Position numbers and translations under genes: made by a program. From NCBI RefSeq assembly GCF_021404405.1, contig NZ_JABFTV010000003.1:186001-250000 (forward strand): 64,000 bases of DNA, given 5' to 3'. Origin of the DNA: Billgrantia aerodenitrificans. GTDB lineage: Bacteria > Pseudomonadota > Gammaproteobacteria > Pseudomonadales > Halomonadaceae. Positions 10,716 through 18,970 of this stretch are shown in pieces. The notes below the pieces were generated by a model. That model did no database searches and was not told the DNA's origin. It worked only from the letters and a program-made list of their open reading frames with translations. Each line of letters opens with the position of its first letter. Within the stretch, counting starts at the first letter, position 1.

Positions 10716-11078
10716 TCAAAGGCTCTGAATGTCGATGACGTAGCCGATGATCGGGTAGCCGGCCTGCTTTGCCGCCTTCTCGGCTTCCAACTGGGCTTCG
10801 AGCTTGGAAATGCTGGTGGAACGGTGCTCGAAGACGGTATCGGCTTCCAGCTTGCGTGTTCTCACTGCAAGCCGGACCAGGTGGCCGGTCTTGTAGGACT
10901 GGGCAGACATCCCGGCCGCCCCGGCACTCTTCTGCTTGCCCTTCTTGGCACGACTCTTTTGCTCGTCCTTCTTGTCGCCCAGCAGGTCGCGCACCGGCGA
11001 CGGCTCGTGGCCGGGCTTCATGAAGGCATCGATCTCGCGCTTGATGCTCCGCTCGAACTCGCTCAGTTCGTCGCTCAT
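10716..11078 (-). CDS. Hypothetical small charged protein
   Basis: I do not recognise this 120-residue protein. It begins MSDELSEFERSIKREIDAFM, has a very basic middle (DKKDEQKSRAKKGKQKSAG), then a possibly folded half with VRLAVRTRKLEADTVFEHRS and a helix rich in Glu, Lys and Ala (KLEAQLEAEKAAKQAG), and ends IIGYVIDIQSL. No signal peptide or membrane segment is visible. It has a good GGAGG site, normal codon bias and a convergent position to serA with a shared hairpin, which support a real gene. It is presumably cytoplasmic; no function can be given. Confidence 0.75.
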   Translation of the reverse strand: MSDELSEFERSIKREIDAFMKPGHEPSPVRDLLGDKKDEQKSRAKKGKQKSAGAAGMSAQSYKTGHLVRLAVRTRKLEADTVFEHRSTSISKLEAQLEAEKAAKQAGYPIIGYVIDIQSL

Positions 11079-11172
11079 TCATCCTCCAATGACAGATGTT
11101 CGCGCCCCGTTTGGAACATATCAGAACCTCGCCGCTAGAATGCCTAACCCAGGTTATGCGAGGTCGAACACT

Positions 11173-11215
11173 TGGTTAGATGCGCAGCCCTTGTGGTTAG
11201 ACGCGCAGCCCCTTG
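11173..11215. repeat. Tandem 21/22-bp direct repeat upstream of the EamA gene
   Basis: Two adjoining copies of TGGTTAGAYGCGCAGCCC(C)TTG occupy 11173-11193 and 11194-11215, differing at one base and one inserted C. They end 56 bp before the transporter ATG, in the place of a promoter or operator. They may be a duplicated regulator site or a simple duplication. Confidence 0.55.
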
Positions 11216-11271
11216 CTGTGCTAATCATTTCTTTTCAAAACGTATATTGCCGCCTTCACAAGGAAAAGTGC

Positions 11272-12171
11272 ATGCCGACTAGCGCCGCCTACCTGATCGT
11301 AGTGCTGGTGTGGGCCACCACGCCACTGGCCATCAAGTGGAGCGCCGAGGCGGGGGCGCCCGTAGGCAGCGTGCTGTTGCGCATGGCGATCGCCTTCCTG
11401 GCGGGGTTGCTGGTGCTGGTGGTCCTGCGCAGCGGACTACGCAGGGACCGGCGCGCCATGACAAGCTACGCGGCAGCGGTTCCCGGAGTATTCGGGGCCA
11501 TGGCCCTGAGCTATCACGCCTCGATGACGCTACCCTCCGGCATGATGTCGGTGATTTTTGGCATGGCGCCGCTGATCTCGGGGCTGATCCTGCAGCTACT
11601 GCCCGGTGCCGTGAAGCTGCGTCGCTGGCACTGGTTCGGCTGCACCCTCGGCCTGGCGGGGCTGGGCGTGGTTTTCGCCGACAGCCTGGTGTTGGGCAGC
11701 GACCAGCTGCCGGCCCTGCTGATGATGGTCCTTGCCGTGACCCTGTTCTGCGGCAGCGGCATCGCCGTGCAGCGGGTAGCGGCCGGGCTCGGCCCACTGG
11801 AGCAAACCCTGGGCGCCCTGGCCCTGAGCCTGCCGTGTTTCTTCATCCTGTGGCTGGTCAGCGGCGAGCCCATGGCGATACCGCTCAGCACACGCGGCCT
11901 GTGGTCTGTGCTCTATCTGGCGCTGTTCGGCTCGCTGCTGGGCTTCCTCTGCTACTTTCTGATCCTGTCGCGGCTCTCGGCCGCCAGCGTGGCGCTCGTC
12001 ACCTTGATCACCCCGGTACTGGCTCTGGGCCTGGGCATGACGCTCAATCAGGAGCAGCCATCGTCCTCCATGCTGGCGGGAGCGGTGCTGATCCTGGTGG
12101 CGCTCGGCGCCTACCTGTTCGGCGACAGGTTGGCCCGGCTGAAGGCCGAGCGTGAGGCCACGCCCACCTGA
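11272..12171 (+). CDS. EamA/DMT-family transporter
   Basis: The 299-residue protein has about ten hydrophobic segments in two EamA repeats, the architecture of the drug/metabolite transporter superfamily. It begins MPTSAAYLIVVLVWATTPLA; the VWxxTP pattern near the start is typical. The C-terminal repeat includes LYLALFGSLLGFLCYFLILS and ITPVLALGLGMTLNQE, and a short basic tail is cytoplasmic. The ATG at 11272 has AGGA about 9 bp upstream; an in-frame extension of 112 codons has no family character. Substrates of this group are usually exported amino acids or metabolites; none can be assigned. It ends 6 bp from the convergent PLP-enzyme gene. Confidence 0.87.
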   Translation: MPTSAAYLIVVLVWATTPLAIKWSAEAGAPVGSVLLRMAIAFLAGLLVLVVLRSGLRRDRRAMTSYAAAVPGVFGAMALSYHASMTLPSGMMSVIFGMAPLISGLILQLLPGAVKLRRWHWFGCTLGLAGLGVVFADSLVLGSDQLPALLMMVLAVTLFCGSGIAVQRVAAGLGPLEQTLGALALSLPCFFILWLVSGEPMAIPLSTRGLWSVLYLALFGSLLGFLCYFLILSRLSAASVALVTLITPVLALGLGMTLNQEQPSSSMLAGAVLILVALGAYLFGDRLARLKAEREATPT

Positions 12172-12177
12172 GCGCGG

Positions 12178-13422
12178 CTAGAAGCAGGTCTGCATCACCT
12201 CGACCACTTCCAGCCGCTCATCAACGCGGCAAACCCGCCGCCACTTGTCGAAGGTGAGACAGGGATGTGACGCGCCGAAGGCGACGATGTCGCCCACCCG
12301 CACCCTGCCATTGCCCACTTCGGGCTCATCTTCGTCGTGAGGCAGCTGCACGAAGGCGTGCTGATCCATCAGCTTGGTCACGCGCCACCCCGCCACCGAC
12401 AGCGTGCGCCCCGGTCGCTCGTCGCCTTCACGATAGCGGCGCAACGGTTCGGGCAACTGGTCGTGACCGATATCGCGCTTGCCCATGCCGACGATGGCCA
12501 GCCCCGGCTCCGGCAGCGACAGCACCTGGGCGAACACTTCGAGCGCTGGCTTGAGCCCGCGCTCGAGCTCCGGCCGGCGTCCGAGGATGTCATGCTGGGC
12601 CTGACGATAGATGCCGTGGTCGTGCACCACGTAGCAGCCGGGGCGCAGCACCGGCACGAACTGCTTGCCCAGATGCGCCTCACGGAATACCTCGGCGATC
12701 ATGTCATACCAGGCCGAGCCGGACGCGGTGATCAGCGGCCGGGGGCTCTCGATCAGGGCGTCCTTGTCCAGCGCCTGGGCCGCTTCCACCAGTTGCCAGG
12801 CATAGGCGCGCACGGCACGCTCGGGGTCGTTGCCGTGCACCACCCCCTCGTAGCCTTCGAGCCCGCAGAGCACCAGCGCCTGCTCGCTGTCGATGCGCTC
12901 GGCGAGCGCCATCACCTCGTCGGTATCGCGGCAGCCGCAGCGCCCCCCCGGCACGCCCAACTCGATCAACACCTGGAGGCGCAGGCCGCGGGCGGTGAAG
13001 TAGCGCGCCAGTTGGTCGGCGTTCGCGACGCTGTCGACCACACAGTAGAAGTCGGCTCCCGCCTCGATGAGCTCGGCGACGATAGCCATGTTGGCTTCGC
13101 CGACGAGCTGGTTGGCCATCAGCAGACGGTTGACGCCGTGATGGAAGGCTGCCCGACACTGCGGCGCAGTAGCCAGGGTGATGCCCCAGGCTCCGGCGGC
13201 AAGCTGACGCTGGAACAGCTCGGGGCACATGGTGGTCTTGCCGTGCGGGGCCAGCCGCGCGCCGTGGTCTTCGCAAAAACGCTGCATCCAGGCCAGGTTG
13301 TGGGCCAGCGCCGGCTCGTGGACCACCGCCGCGGGCAGGCTGACGCCCGACAGCAGGCTGGTCCCGACTTCCGGCATGCCCTTGTGCTGGGTCTCACCTA
13401 CCACTGCTTCCTTTCTGTTCAT
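12178..13422 (-). CDS. D-serine dehydratase-like / D-threonine aldolase-family PLP enzyme
   Basis: The 414-residue protein belongs to the fold-III PLP family (alanine racemase N-terminal domain plus DSD1-like C-terminal domain) that includes amino acid deaminases and D-threonine aldolases. The PLP lysine is probably in RLAPHGKTTMCPELF near residue 65. The C-terminal metal-binding pair of the DSD1 domain appears to be the His in FGASHPCLTFDKW with its Cys, matching the HxC-type zinc site of eukaryotic D-serine dehydratases. ATG 13422 has a GGGGG site and was preferred over a codon 30 bp upstream. It is divergent from the rpiR-type gene of a D-amino-acid operon, which supports action on D-amino acids released by the deacylase. 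Confidence 0.82.
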   Translation of the reverse strand: MNRKEAVVGETQHKGMPEVGTSLLSGVSLPAAVVHEPALAHNLAWMQRFCEDHGARLAPHGKTTMCPELFQRQLAAGAWGITLATAPQCRAAFHHGVNRLLMANQLVGEANMAIVAELIEAGADFYCVVDSVANADQLARYFTARGLRLQVLIELGVPGGRCGCRDTDEVMALAERIDSEQALVLCGLEGYEGVVHGNDPERAVRAYAWQLVEAAQALDKDALIESPRPLITASGSAWYDMIAEVFREAHLGKQFVPVLRPGCYVVHDHGIYRQAQHDILGRRPELERGLKPALEVFAQVLSLPEPGLAIVGMGKRDIGHDQLPEPLRRYREGDERPGRTLSVAGWRVTKLMDQHAFVQLPHDEDEPEVGNGRVRVGDIVAFGASHPCLTFDKWRRVCRVDERLEVVEVMQTCF

Positions 13423-13474
13423 CTTCCCCCCTTCAGATGACTCAAACCTCAATGTTCCAAACTTTCACCAATAA

Positions 13475-13502
13475 TTGACTTTGAGTTATAAACTAACATA
13501 AC
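13475..13502 (+). promoter_or_regulatory. Candidate promoter and dyad for the RpiR-led operon
   Basis: In the 112-bp divergent gap, TTGACT (13475-13480) and CATAAC (13497-13502) form a plausible plus-strand sigma70 promoter with a 16-bp spacer. An inverted repeat, AGTTAT-N8-ATAACT (13484-13489 and 13498-13503), overlaps the spacer and -10, where a repressor such as the adjacent RpiR protein could bind and control both directions. Confidence 0.45.
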
Positions 13503-13534
13503 TTGAATGCAAGACAAACCGAGAGGAGCTCGCG

Positions 13535-14398
13535 GTGAGCCAGAACACGGACATACTGTCTCAGATTACCGCTCATTTCGGCTCGCTTCGCGAGGCGGAA
13601 AAAAAAGTGGCCGAGCTGATACACGACGATATCGACTTCGTCACCGAAGCCAGTATCGGCGGGATCGCCGCACGCGCTGGTGTCAGCGAAGCCAGTGTGA
13701 CCCGCTTCGCACGCGCCGTGGGCTGCCACAACGTGCGAGACCTCAAGGCCCGGCTGAATCGAGCCCTTGCCGCCGGACGGCGCTTCATCCAGGACGCCAG
13801 CGAAGAGGACGGCTTCTCCGCAGTATATGAAATAGCCACCCAGACCCTGGCACTCAATCGAGACCTGATGGCACAAGCGGACATCGCCGGCGCCGTGGAA
13901 CGCATCGACCAGGGGCGCCAGGTCCTGGTCTTCGGTGCCGGTGGCGGCTCCAGTATGCTGGCCGAGGAGATGCAGTTTCGCCTGGTCCGGCTGGGCTATG
14001 CCGTCAGCGCCTATACCCAGTCGCTGTTGCCGCGAATGGCGGCCTCGACCCTGGAACCCGAGGATGTGGTAGTAGTGCTCTCGGTCAGCGGGTTCACCCC
14101 GGAAATGGTTGAGGCCGCACGCATCGCCCGCCAGTACGGCGCTCAGGTGGTGGCGATCACCGCCAGTGGCTCGCCCCTGGCCGAGGCGTCCGACGTGGTG
14201 CTGCCTATCGCCTCCCGTGAAACCGACTTCATCTATCACCCCTCCGCCTCGCGCTACGCCATGCTCGCCGCCATCGACGTGCTGGCCTTGGAGCTGGCCA
14301 TGCGCCACCGCGAGCGCGCCCGCACCAAGCTGCGGCGGCTCAAGATCACCTTGGATGCCCACCGCGGCGGACACGACCGCCAGCCGCTGGGAGACTGA
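13535..14398 (+). CDS. RpiR/MurR-family transcriptional regulator
   Basis: The 287-residue protein has the RpiR layout: an N-terminal helix-turn-helix (roughly residues 1-77; AEKKVAELIHDDIDFVTEAS, then GVSEASVTRFARAVGC) and a C-terminal SIS domain (about 120-260; QVLVFGAGGGSSMLAEEMQF and VLSVSGFTPEMVEAARIARQ). SIS domains bind phosphosugars or related ligands, so ligand-dependent control is expected. GTG start with GAGAGGAG about 7 bp upstream. It is the first gene of the deacylase-RidA-symporter operon and diverges from the DSD1-like gene, so it is the likely local regulator. Confidence 0.9.
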   Translation: MSQNTDILSQITAHFGSLREAEKKVAELIHDDIDFVTEASIGGIAARAGVSEASVTRFARAVGCHNVRDLKARLNRALAAGRRFIQDASEEDGFSAVYEIATQTLALNRDLMAQADIAGAVERIDQGRQVLVFGAGGGSSMLAEEMQFRLVRLGYAVSAYTQSLLPRMAASTLEPEDVVVVLSVSGFTPEMVEAARIARQYGAQVVAITASGSPLAEASDVVLPIASRETDFIYHPSASRYAMLAAIDVLALELAMRHRERARTKLRRLKITLDAHRGGHDRQPLGD

Positions 14399-14400
14399 TC

Positions 14401-15867
14401 ATGCGCTTCGACACGCTGATTCTCGACGTCCAGGTCATCGACGGTACCGGCGCGCCGAGCTATCGGGCCGATATCGGCATCGTCGGGGAGCGAATCGCCG
14501 CCATTGGCGATCTGGCCGGCGCGTCGGCACGCATGCGCATTGAAGGCAAAGGCCGCTGCCTGGCGCCGGGCTTCATCGACGTGCATACCCACGACGACAC
14601 CAACGTCATCCGCACGCCCGAGATGCTGCCCAAGCTCTCTCAGGGCGTCACCACCGTAATCGTCGGCAACTGCGGCATCAGCGCAAGCCCAGTGACCCTC
14701 GCGGGCGATGTGCCGGATCCCATGAACCTGCTGGGAAATGCCGAGGATTTTCGCTACCCCACTTTTGCTGCCTATGCCGCGGCCGTGGACGCTGCCAGGC
14801 CCAGCGTCAACGTCGCCGCCCTCATCGGCCACACCAGCCTGCGCAGCCAGGTGATGGCGGACTTCTCCCGTCCGGCCAGCGAGGCGGAGATCGCCGCAAT
14901 GCGCGAGCGGCTTGAGCGCGGCCTGGGAGAGGGAGCGCTGGGCCTGAGCTCCGGACTCGCCTATCGCAACGCCTTCCACGCTCCCTCGGCCGAGATGGAA
15001 GCCCTGGTCTCCGCAGTGGGCGCTGCCGGAGGCATCTACACCACGCATCTGCGCGATGAATTCGCCGGTCTGCTCGAGGCCATGGACGAAGCCTTCGCCA
15101 CCGCCCGCCATGGCCGGGTACCGCTGGTGATTTCGCATCTCAAGTGCGCCGGCGCCGGGAACTGGGGCAACGCGCCGCGCGCCCTGGCGCGCCTGGAAGC
15201 GGCCGCCCGCCACCAACGCGCCCACTGCGACTGCTACCCCTATACCGCCGGCTCCTCGACGCTGGATCTCGGACAGGTCACCGACGAGATCGAGATCGTC
15301 ATCACCTGGTCGGAGCCGCATCCGGAGCAGGCCAGGCGCACGCTCCAGGCCATTGCGACCGATTGGGGCGTCTCGCTGCACGAAGCGGCCACACGCCTGC
15401 AGCCGGCCGGGGCCGTGTATCACAACATGCACGAGGACGACATGCGTCGAGTGCTGGTGCATCCGCTGTCGATGGTCGGCTCCGACGGCCTGCCCAACGA
15501 CCCGCACCCGCATCCGCGCCTGTGGGGTGCCTTCCCGCGCGTGCTGGCCCGCTACAGCCGCGACCTGGGGCTGATGCCGCTGACCGAGGCGGTGCGCAAG
15601 ATGACCGGCCTGTCGGCCGCCAACTTCGGCCTCGAAGGGCGCGGCGTGATCCGCCGGGGCGCCTACGCCGACCTGACCCTGTTCGATCTCGACAGCCTCG
15701 AGGACGTCGCCGATTTCGCCCGGCCCATCGCTCCAGCCCGCGGCATCGCATTGGTGATGGTCAATGGCGTGATCGGCTATCGCAACGGCGAGACCAGCAG
15801 CGACCGGGCCGGCCGCATGCTGCGGCGCACGCAACGACTCACTCATCATCAGGAGGAACGACCATGA
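14401..15867 (+). CDS. N-acyl-D-amino-acid deacylase (D-aminoacylase)
   Basis: This 488-residue amidohydrolase hydrolyses N-acyl-D-amino acids to the free D-amino acid. Metal ligands are visible as GFIDVHTHDD (His62, His64) and the family cysteine in VGNCGISAS (Cys91). LGLSSGLAYRNAF, TTHLRDEF and ISHLKCAG follow the D-aminoacylase pattern, including His residues of the zinc site. Length matches the family (about 480-490). It starts 2 bp after the regulator and overlaps ridA by 4 bp (ATGA), so it is co-translated. A D-glutamate deacylase or a dihydroorotase-like hydrolase cannot be excluded, but the context favours D-amino acid use. Confidence 0.9.
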   Translation: MRFDTLILDVQVIDGTGAPSYRADIGIVGERIAAIGDLAGASARMRIEGKGRCLAPGFIDVHTHDDTNVIRTPEMLPKLSQGVTTVIVGNCGISASPVTLAGDVPDPMNLLGNAEDFRYPTFAAYAAAVDAARPSVNVAALIGHTSLRSQVMADFSRPASEAEIAAMRERLERGLGEGALGLSSGLAYRNAFHAPSAEMEALVSAVGAAGGIYTTHLRDEFAGLLEAMDEAFATARHGRVPLVISHLKCAGAGNWGNAPRALARLEAAARHQRAHCDCYPYTAGSSTLDLGQVTDEIEIVITWSEPHPEQARRTLQAIATDWGVSLHEAATRLQPAGAVYHNMHEDDMRRVLVHPLSMVGSDGLPNDPHPHPRLWGAFPRVLARYSRDLGLMPLTEAVRKMTGLSAANFGLEGRGVIRRGAYADLTLFDLDSLEDVADFARPIAPARGIALVMVNGVIGYRNGETSSDRAGRMLRRTQRLTHHQEERP

Positions 15868-16256
15868 GCATTACCCGCTACGGCACCGAGGGCGGTGTCG
15901 GCACCGGCGGCCAGAAGCTGCCTTTTGCCCGCGCCGTGGAGGCCGGCGGCTGGCTGTACGTCTCGGGCCAGACGCCGATGACCGACGGTGAAGTGGTCGA
16001 GGGTGGCATCGTCGAGCAGACCCGGCTCGCCTTCGACAACTGCCTGGCGATCATGCAGGAGGCCGGTTACGCCAAGGAGGACGTGGTGCACGTCACCGCC
16101 GTGCTCACCGATGCCCGCTACTTCCCGTCGTTCAACAAGGTGTTTCGTGAGGTGTTCGGCGATCATCCACCGGCGAGGATCTGCAGCGTCCAGGACCTGG
16201 TCGTGGACTGCAAGGTGGAGGTCGACGTGAAGTGCTTCCGGGCCGACCGGGCCTGA
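15864..16256 (+). CDS. RidA-family protein
   Basis: The 130-residue protein is of the RidA/YjgF/UK114 family, which hydrolyses reactive enamine/imine intermediates made by PLP enzymes. It shows PFARAVEAGGWLYVSGQTP, then the closing PPARICSVQDLVVDCKVEVD. The catalytic Arg of the family corresponds to the one in PARICSV. It is longer at its N-terminus than housekeeping RidA. Coupled to the deacylase gene by an ATGA overlap with AGGAGGA before its ATG. Its presence fits a deaminating PLP step by the divergent DSD1-like enzyme. Confidence 0.9.
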   Translation: MSITRYGTEGGVGTGGQKLPFARAVEAGGWLYVSGQTPMTDGEVVEGGIVEQTRLAFDNCLAIMQEAGYAKEDVVHVTAVLTDARYFPSFNKVFREVFGDHPPARICSVQDLVVDCKVEVDVKCFRADRA

Positions 16257-16264
16257 AGCGAGAC

Positions 16265-16293
16265 GTGCCGCGCCCCCGGCAAGGGGCACGGCA
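16265..16293 (+). other. Strong hairpin between ridA and the symporter gene
   Basis: GTGCCGCGCCCC pairs with GGGGCACGGCAC (one mismatch) around a short loop, 8 bp after the ridA stop. There is no T tract. It may be an mRNA-stabilising hairpin or partial terminator that lowers symporter expression relative to the enzymes upstream. Confidence 0.45.
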
Positions 16294-16397
16294 CTGGGGA
16301 CGCGCGGGCCAAGGCTTGGAAATACCAGCCCGCACGTCGAAGCATTGCCTGCCACCGGTCGCGGCAACGACCGGACAAACAACGATAAGAGGTTACC

Positions 16398-17903
16398 ATG
16401 AACAGTCAGATATTCCTCGGCGCCTTCGTGGCGTACGTGCTGGTGATGATCGGCTTCGGCTGGTGGATCTCGCGCCATAAACGCGGTACCGGTGACGACT
16501 TCCTGCTCGGCGGACGCAGCGTGCCGATCTTTCTCACCATCGGCACCACCGTGGCGACCATGGTCGGCACCGGCTCGAGCATGGGCGCGGTGGGCTTCGG
16601 CTACGCCAACGGCTGGGCCGGCGCGCTCTACGGCATCGGCGGTGCCACCGGCATCCTGCTGCTGGCGGTCTGTTTCGCCCCGGTGCGCAAGCTGCGCTTC
16701 ATGACCATGAGCGAGGAGCTCTCCTACTATGTCGGCGCCAATCGCCTGGTGCGCAACCTGGTCGCGCTGCTGATCTACGTCGCCTGTATCGGCTGGCTGG
16801 GTGCGCATATCCTGGGCGGCGGGCTCTACCTGTCGTGGATGGCGGGCATCGACCTCGACACCGCCCGGGTGCTGGTGGCCTTGGGCTTTGGCATCTATTG
16901 CGTGATCGGCGGCTACACTGCGGTGATCTGGACCGATACCGTGCAGGCCGTGGTGCTGTTTGCCGGTTTCATGCTGATGGCGATCCTCGCTCTCGTCCAG
17001 GTGGGCGGCTTCGGCGGACTCGGCGCCGGCATGGACGTCGCCGCGACCAGCTTCCTCGGCATCGACAAGATCGGCGCCCTGCCGGCGCTGTCGCTGGCCG
17101 CGGTGATTGCGGTCGGTGTGCTCGCCACCCCCTCGTTTCGCCAGCGTATCTACTCGGGCGAGTCGGTCTCCTCGGTGCGGCGCTCCTTCGTGATCACCGG
17201 CGTGCTCTACCTCGGCTTCTCGATCATCCCGGCGATCCTCGGCATGGCCACCCACGCACTGAACCCCGGGCTGGAGAACAGCAACTTCGCCTTCCCGTTC
17301 CTCGCCACCGAACTGCTGCCACTGGGGCTCGGTCTGCTGCTACTGGTCGCCGGCCTCTCCGCCACCATGTCAAGCGCCAGCTCGGACGCCATTGCCGGGG
17401 TCTCGACCCTGATGCGTGATATCTACGTACTGTTCACCGGGCGCACCCCGGCGGCACGTAACGTGGTGCGCTTTTCGCGCTTGGCCCTGGTCGGCACCAT
17501 CGGCCTGGCGCTGGCCTTCGCCCTCACCTCGGATAATCTGATCACCTACATCACGCGCATGATCGCAACGATCATGGCCGGCATGTTCGTGTGCGGCATG
17601 CTGGGGCGCTTCTGGCCACGTTATAACTGGCAGGGCGCCGTCGCTACCTTGGCCAGTGCCTCCACCACCTCGCTGATCATCATCGCCAACGACTCATGGA
17701 ACGCCTATTGGGGCAACCCCAGCATTCCAGCCGTGCTGGCGGCGCTGACAGTAGGTGTGGTGGTCAGCCTGCTCACCCCGGCCACTCGCATCTCGCGGGA
17801 GGAAGCTCTGGCCATTCTCGATCGCGAACGCGAGCGTATGGAGAAGGCCCCCGACATGGCCCTGACTCAGGCCGCCGCATCCGGTACGGCAGCTCCCCAG
17901 TAA
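16398..17903 (+). CDS. Sodium:solute symporter (SSS family)
   Basis: The 501-residue inner-membrane protein has about 13 hydrophobic helices and the SSS signature features: an early segment with GDDFLLGGRSVPIFLTIGTT, IGGYTAVIWTDTVQAVVLF, and GLSATMSSASSDAIAGVSTL, where the serines match the Na-binding site. It shares an operon with a D-aminoacylase, RidA and an RpiR regulator, so uptake of N-acyl-D-amino acids, peptides or D-amino acids is inferred. GAGG lies about 7 bp before the ATG. A hairpin terminator follows. Confidence 0.9.
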   Translation: MNSQIFLGAFVAYVLVMIGFGWWISRHKRGTGDDFLLGGRSVPIFLTIGTTVATMVGTGSSMGAVGFGYANGWAGALYGIGGATGILLLAVCFAPVRKLRFMTMSEELSYYVGANRLVRNLVALLIYVACIGWLGAHILGGGLYLSWMAGIDLDTARVLVALGFGIYCVIGGYTAVIWTDTVQAVVLFAGFMLMAILALVQVGGFGGLGAGMDVAATSFLGIDKIGALPALSLAAVIAVGVLATPSFRQRIYSGESVSSVRRSFVITGVLYLGFSIIPAILGMATHALNPGLENSNFAFPFLATELLPLGLGLLLLVAGLSATMSSASSDAIAGVSTLMRDIYVLFTGRTPAARNVVRFSRLALVGTIGLALAFALTSDNLITYITRMIATIMAGMFVCGMLGRFWPRYNWQGAVATLASASTTSLIIIANDSWNAYWGNPSIPAVLAALTVGVVVSLLTPATRISREEALAILDRERERMEKAPDMALTQAAASGTAAPQ

Positions 17904-17930
17904 CGACGCAGGTTGGGTCAGGGTTCCCCG

Positions 17931-17955
17931 GACGGCGCCGACTTTCGGCGCCGTC
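17931..17955 (+). terminator. Hairpin terminator after the symporter gene
   Basis: GACGGCGCCGA pairs perfectly with its complement around a 3-nt loop, 27 bp after the symporter stop, followed by TCTCC. It closes the D-amino-acid operon. Confidence 0.6.
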
Positions 17956-18060
17956 TCTCCATTGGGCTGCCGCTCGATCCTCGTCTTTGGTCGCAGAGGT
18001 ATCGAAATGTGCACGTGTCAGGCTAGTCTGGTGCAGGGCACGTTGCTACAGGATACGACA

Positions 18061-18852
18061 ATGACTACTACCGTCGACGAGCGCCCGGTAATTCGTCGCG
18101 ACCACCGCGGTGTCGCCACCCTGACGCTGAACCGTCCGCACCAGTTCAATGCGCTGTCCGAGGCTCTGCTCAAGGCCCTGGGCGGCGAGCTTTCCCGCCT
18201 GGCCAATGATGACTCGGTGCGCTGCGTGGTCATCGCCGCCGAGGGGCGCGCCTTCTGCGCCGGGCACGACCTCAAGGAGATGCGCGCCACCCCCGACAAG
18301 GCTTATTACCAGGCGCTGTTCGCCCAGTGCGGCGAGGTGATGCAGCGCATCGTCGAGCTGCCGGTACCGGTGATCGCCCGGGTACAGGGCCTGGCCACCG
18401 CCGCCGGCTGCCAGCTGGTGGCCAGCTGCGATCTGGCGGTGGCGGCCAGATCGGCCCGCTTCGCGGTGTCGGGCATCAACGTCGGGCTGTTCTGCTCGAC
18501 TCCCGCGGTGGCGCTCTCGCGCAACATCGGTCGCAAGCGCGCCATGGAGATGCTGTTCACCGGCGAGTTCATCGATGCCGAGCAGGCGCTCGACTGGGGG
18601 CTGATCAATCGCGTGGCCGACGACGAGGCGCTGGACGAGGTGCTCGACCAGCTCACCGCCAGTCTGTGCGCCAAGAGCGCCGTGGCTCTGCGCACCGGCA
18701 AGGCGCTGTTCCAGCGACAGCTGCAGATGCCGCTACACGAAGCCTACGCCCTGGCCGGCGAGACCATGGCCTGCAACATGATGGCCGAGGACGTGGCCGA
18801 GGGTATCGATGCCTTTATCGAGAAGCGCTCGCCCCAATGGCGCCATCGCTGA
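18061..18852 (+). CDS. Enoyl-CoA hydratase/isomerase-family protein (ECHDC3-like)
   Basis: The 263-residue protein has the crotonase fold, with LTLNRPHQFNALSEALLKAL and RAFCAGHDLKEMRA (oxyanion-hole region). Of the two catalytic glutamates of classical hydratases, the first position (GGCEL) reads AAGCQLV and the second (PE in the GQPE segment) reads SGIN, so both are replaced. This pattern resembles the ECHDC3-type group and argues against simple enoyl-CoA hydration. ATG 18061 was chosen because family similarity begins there, although the ribosome site (AGGA) is weak. Followed by an IclR gene; no operon partner points to a substrate. Confidence 0.85.
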   Translation: MTTTVDERPVIRRDHRGVATLTLNRPHQFNALSEALLKALGGELSRLANDDSVRCVVIAAEGRAFCAGHDLKEMRATPDKAYYQALFAQCGEVMQRIVELPVPVIARVQGLATAAGCQLVASCDLAVAARSARFAVSGINVGLFCSTPAVALSRNIGRKRAMEMLFTGEFIDAEQALDWGLINRVADDEALDEVLDQLTASLCAKSAVALRTGKALFQRQLQMPLHEAYALAGETMACNMMAEDVAEGIDAFIEKRSPQWRHR

Positions 18853-18970
18853 AGCGACCCGCCCTGCGCAAGAAGAGTGGAAGCCATTTCCGCAATCGAG
18901 ACAAGCTAGCACCGAGCGGGTATCCTGTTGCAGGCCTTGCGGCCCAGATCAACGCAGAGGATATACGCAG

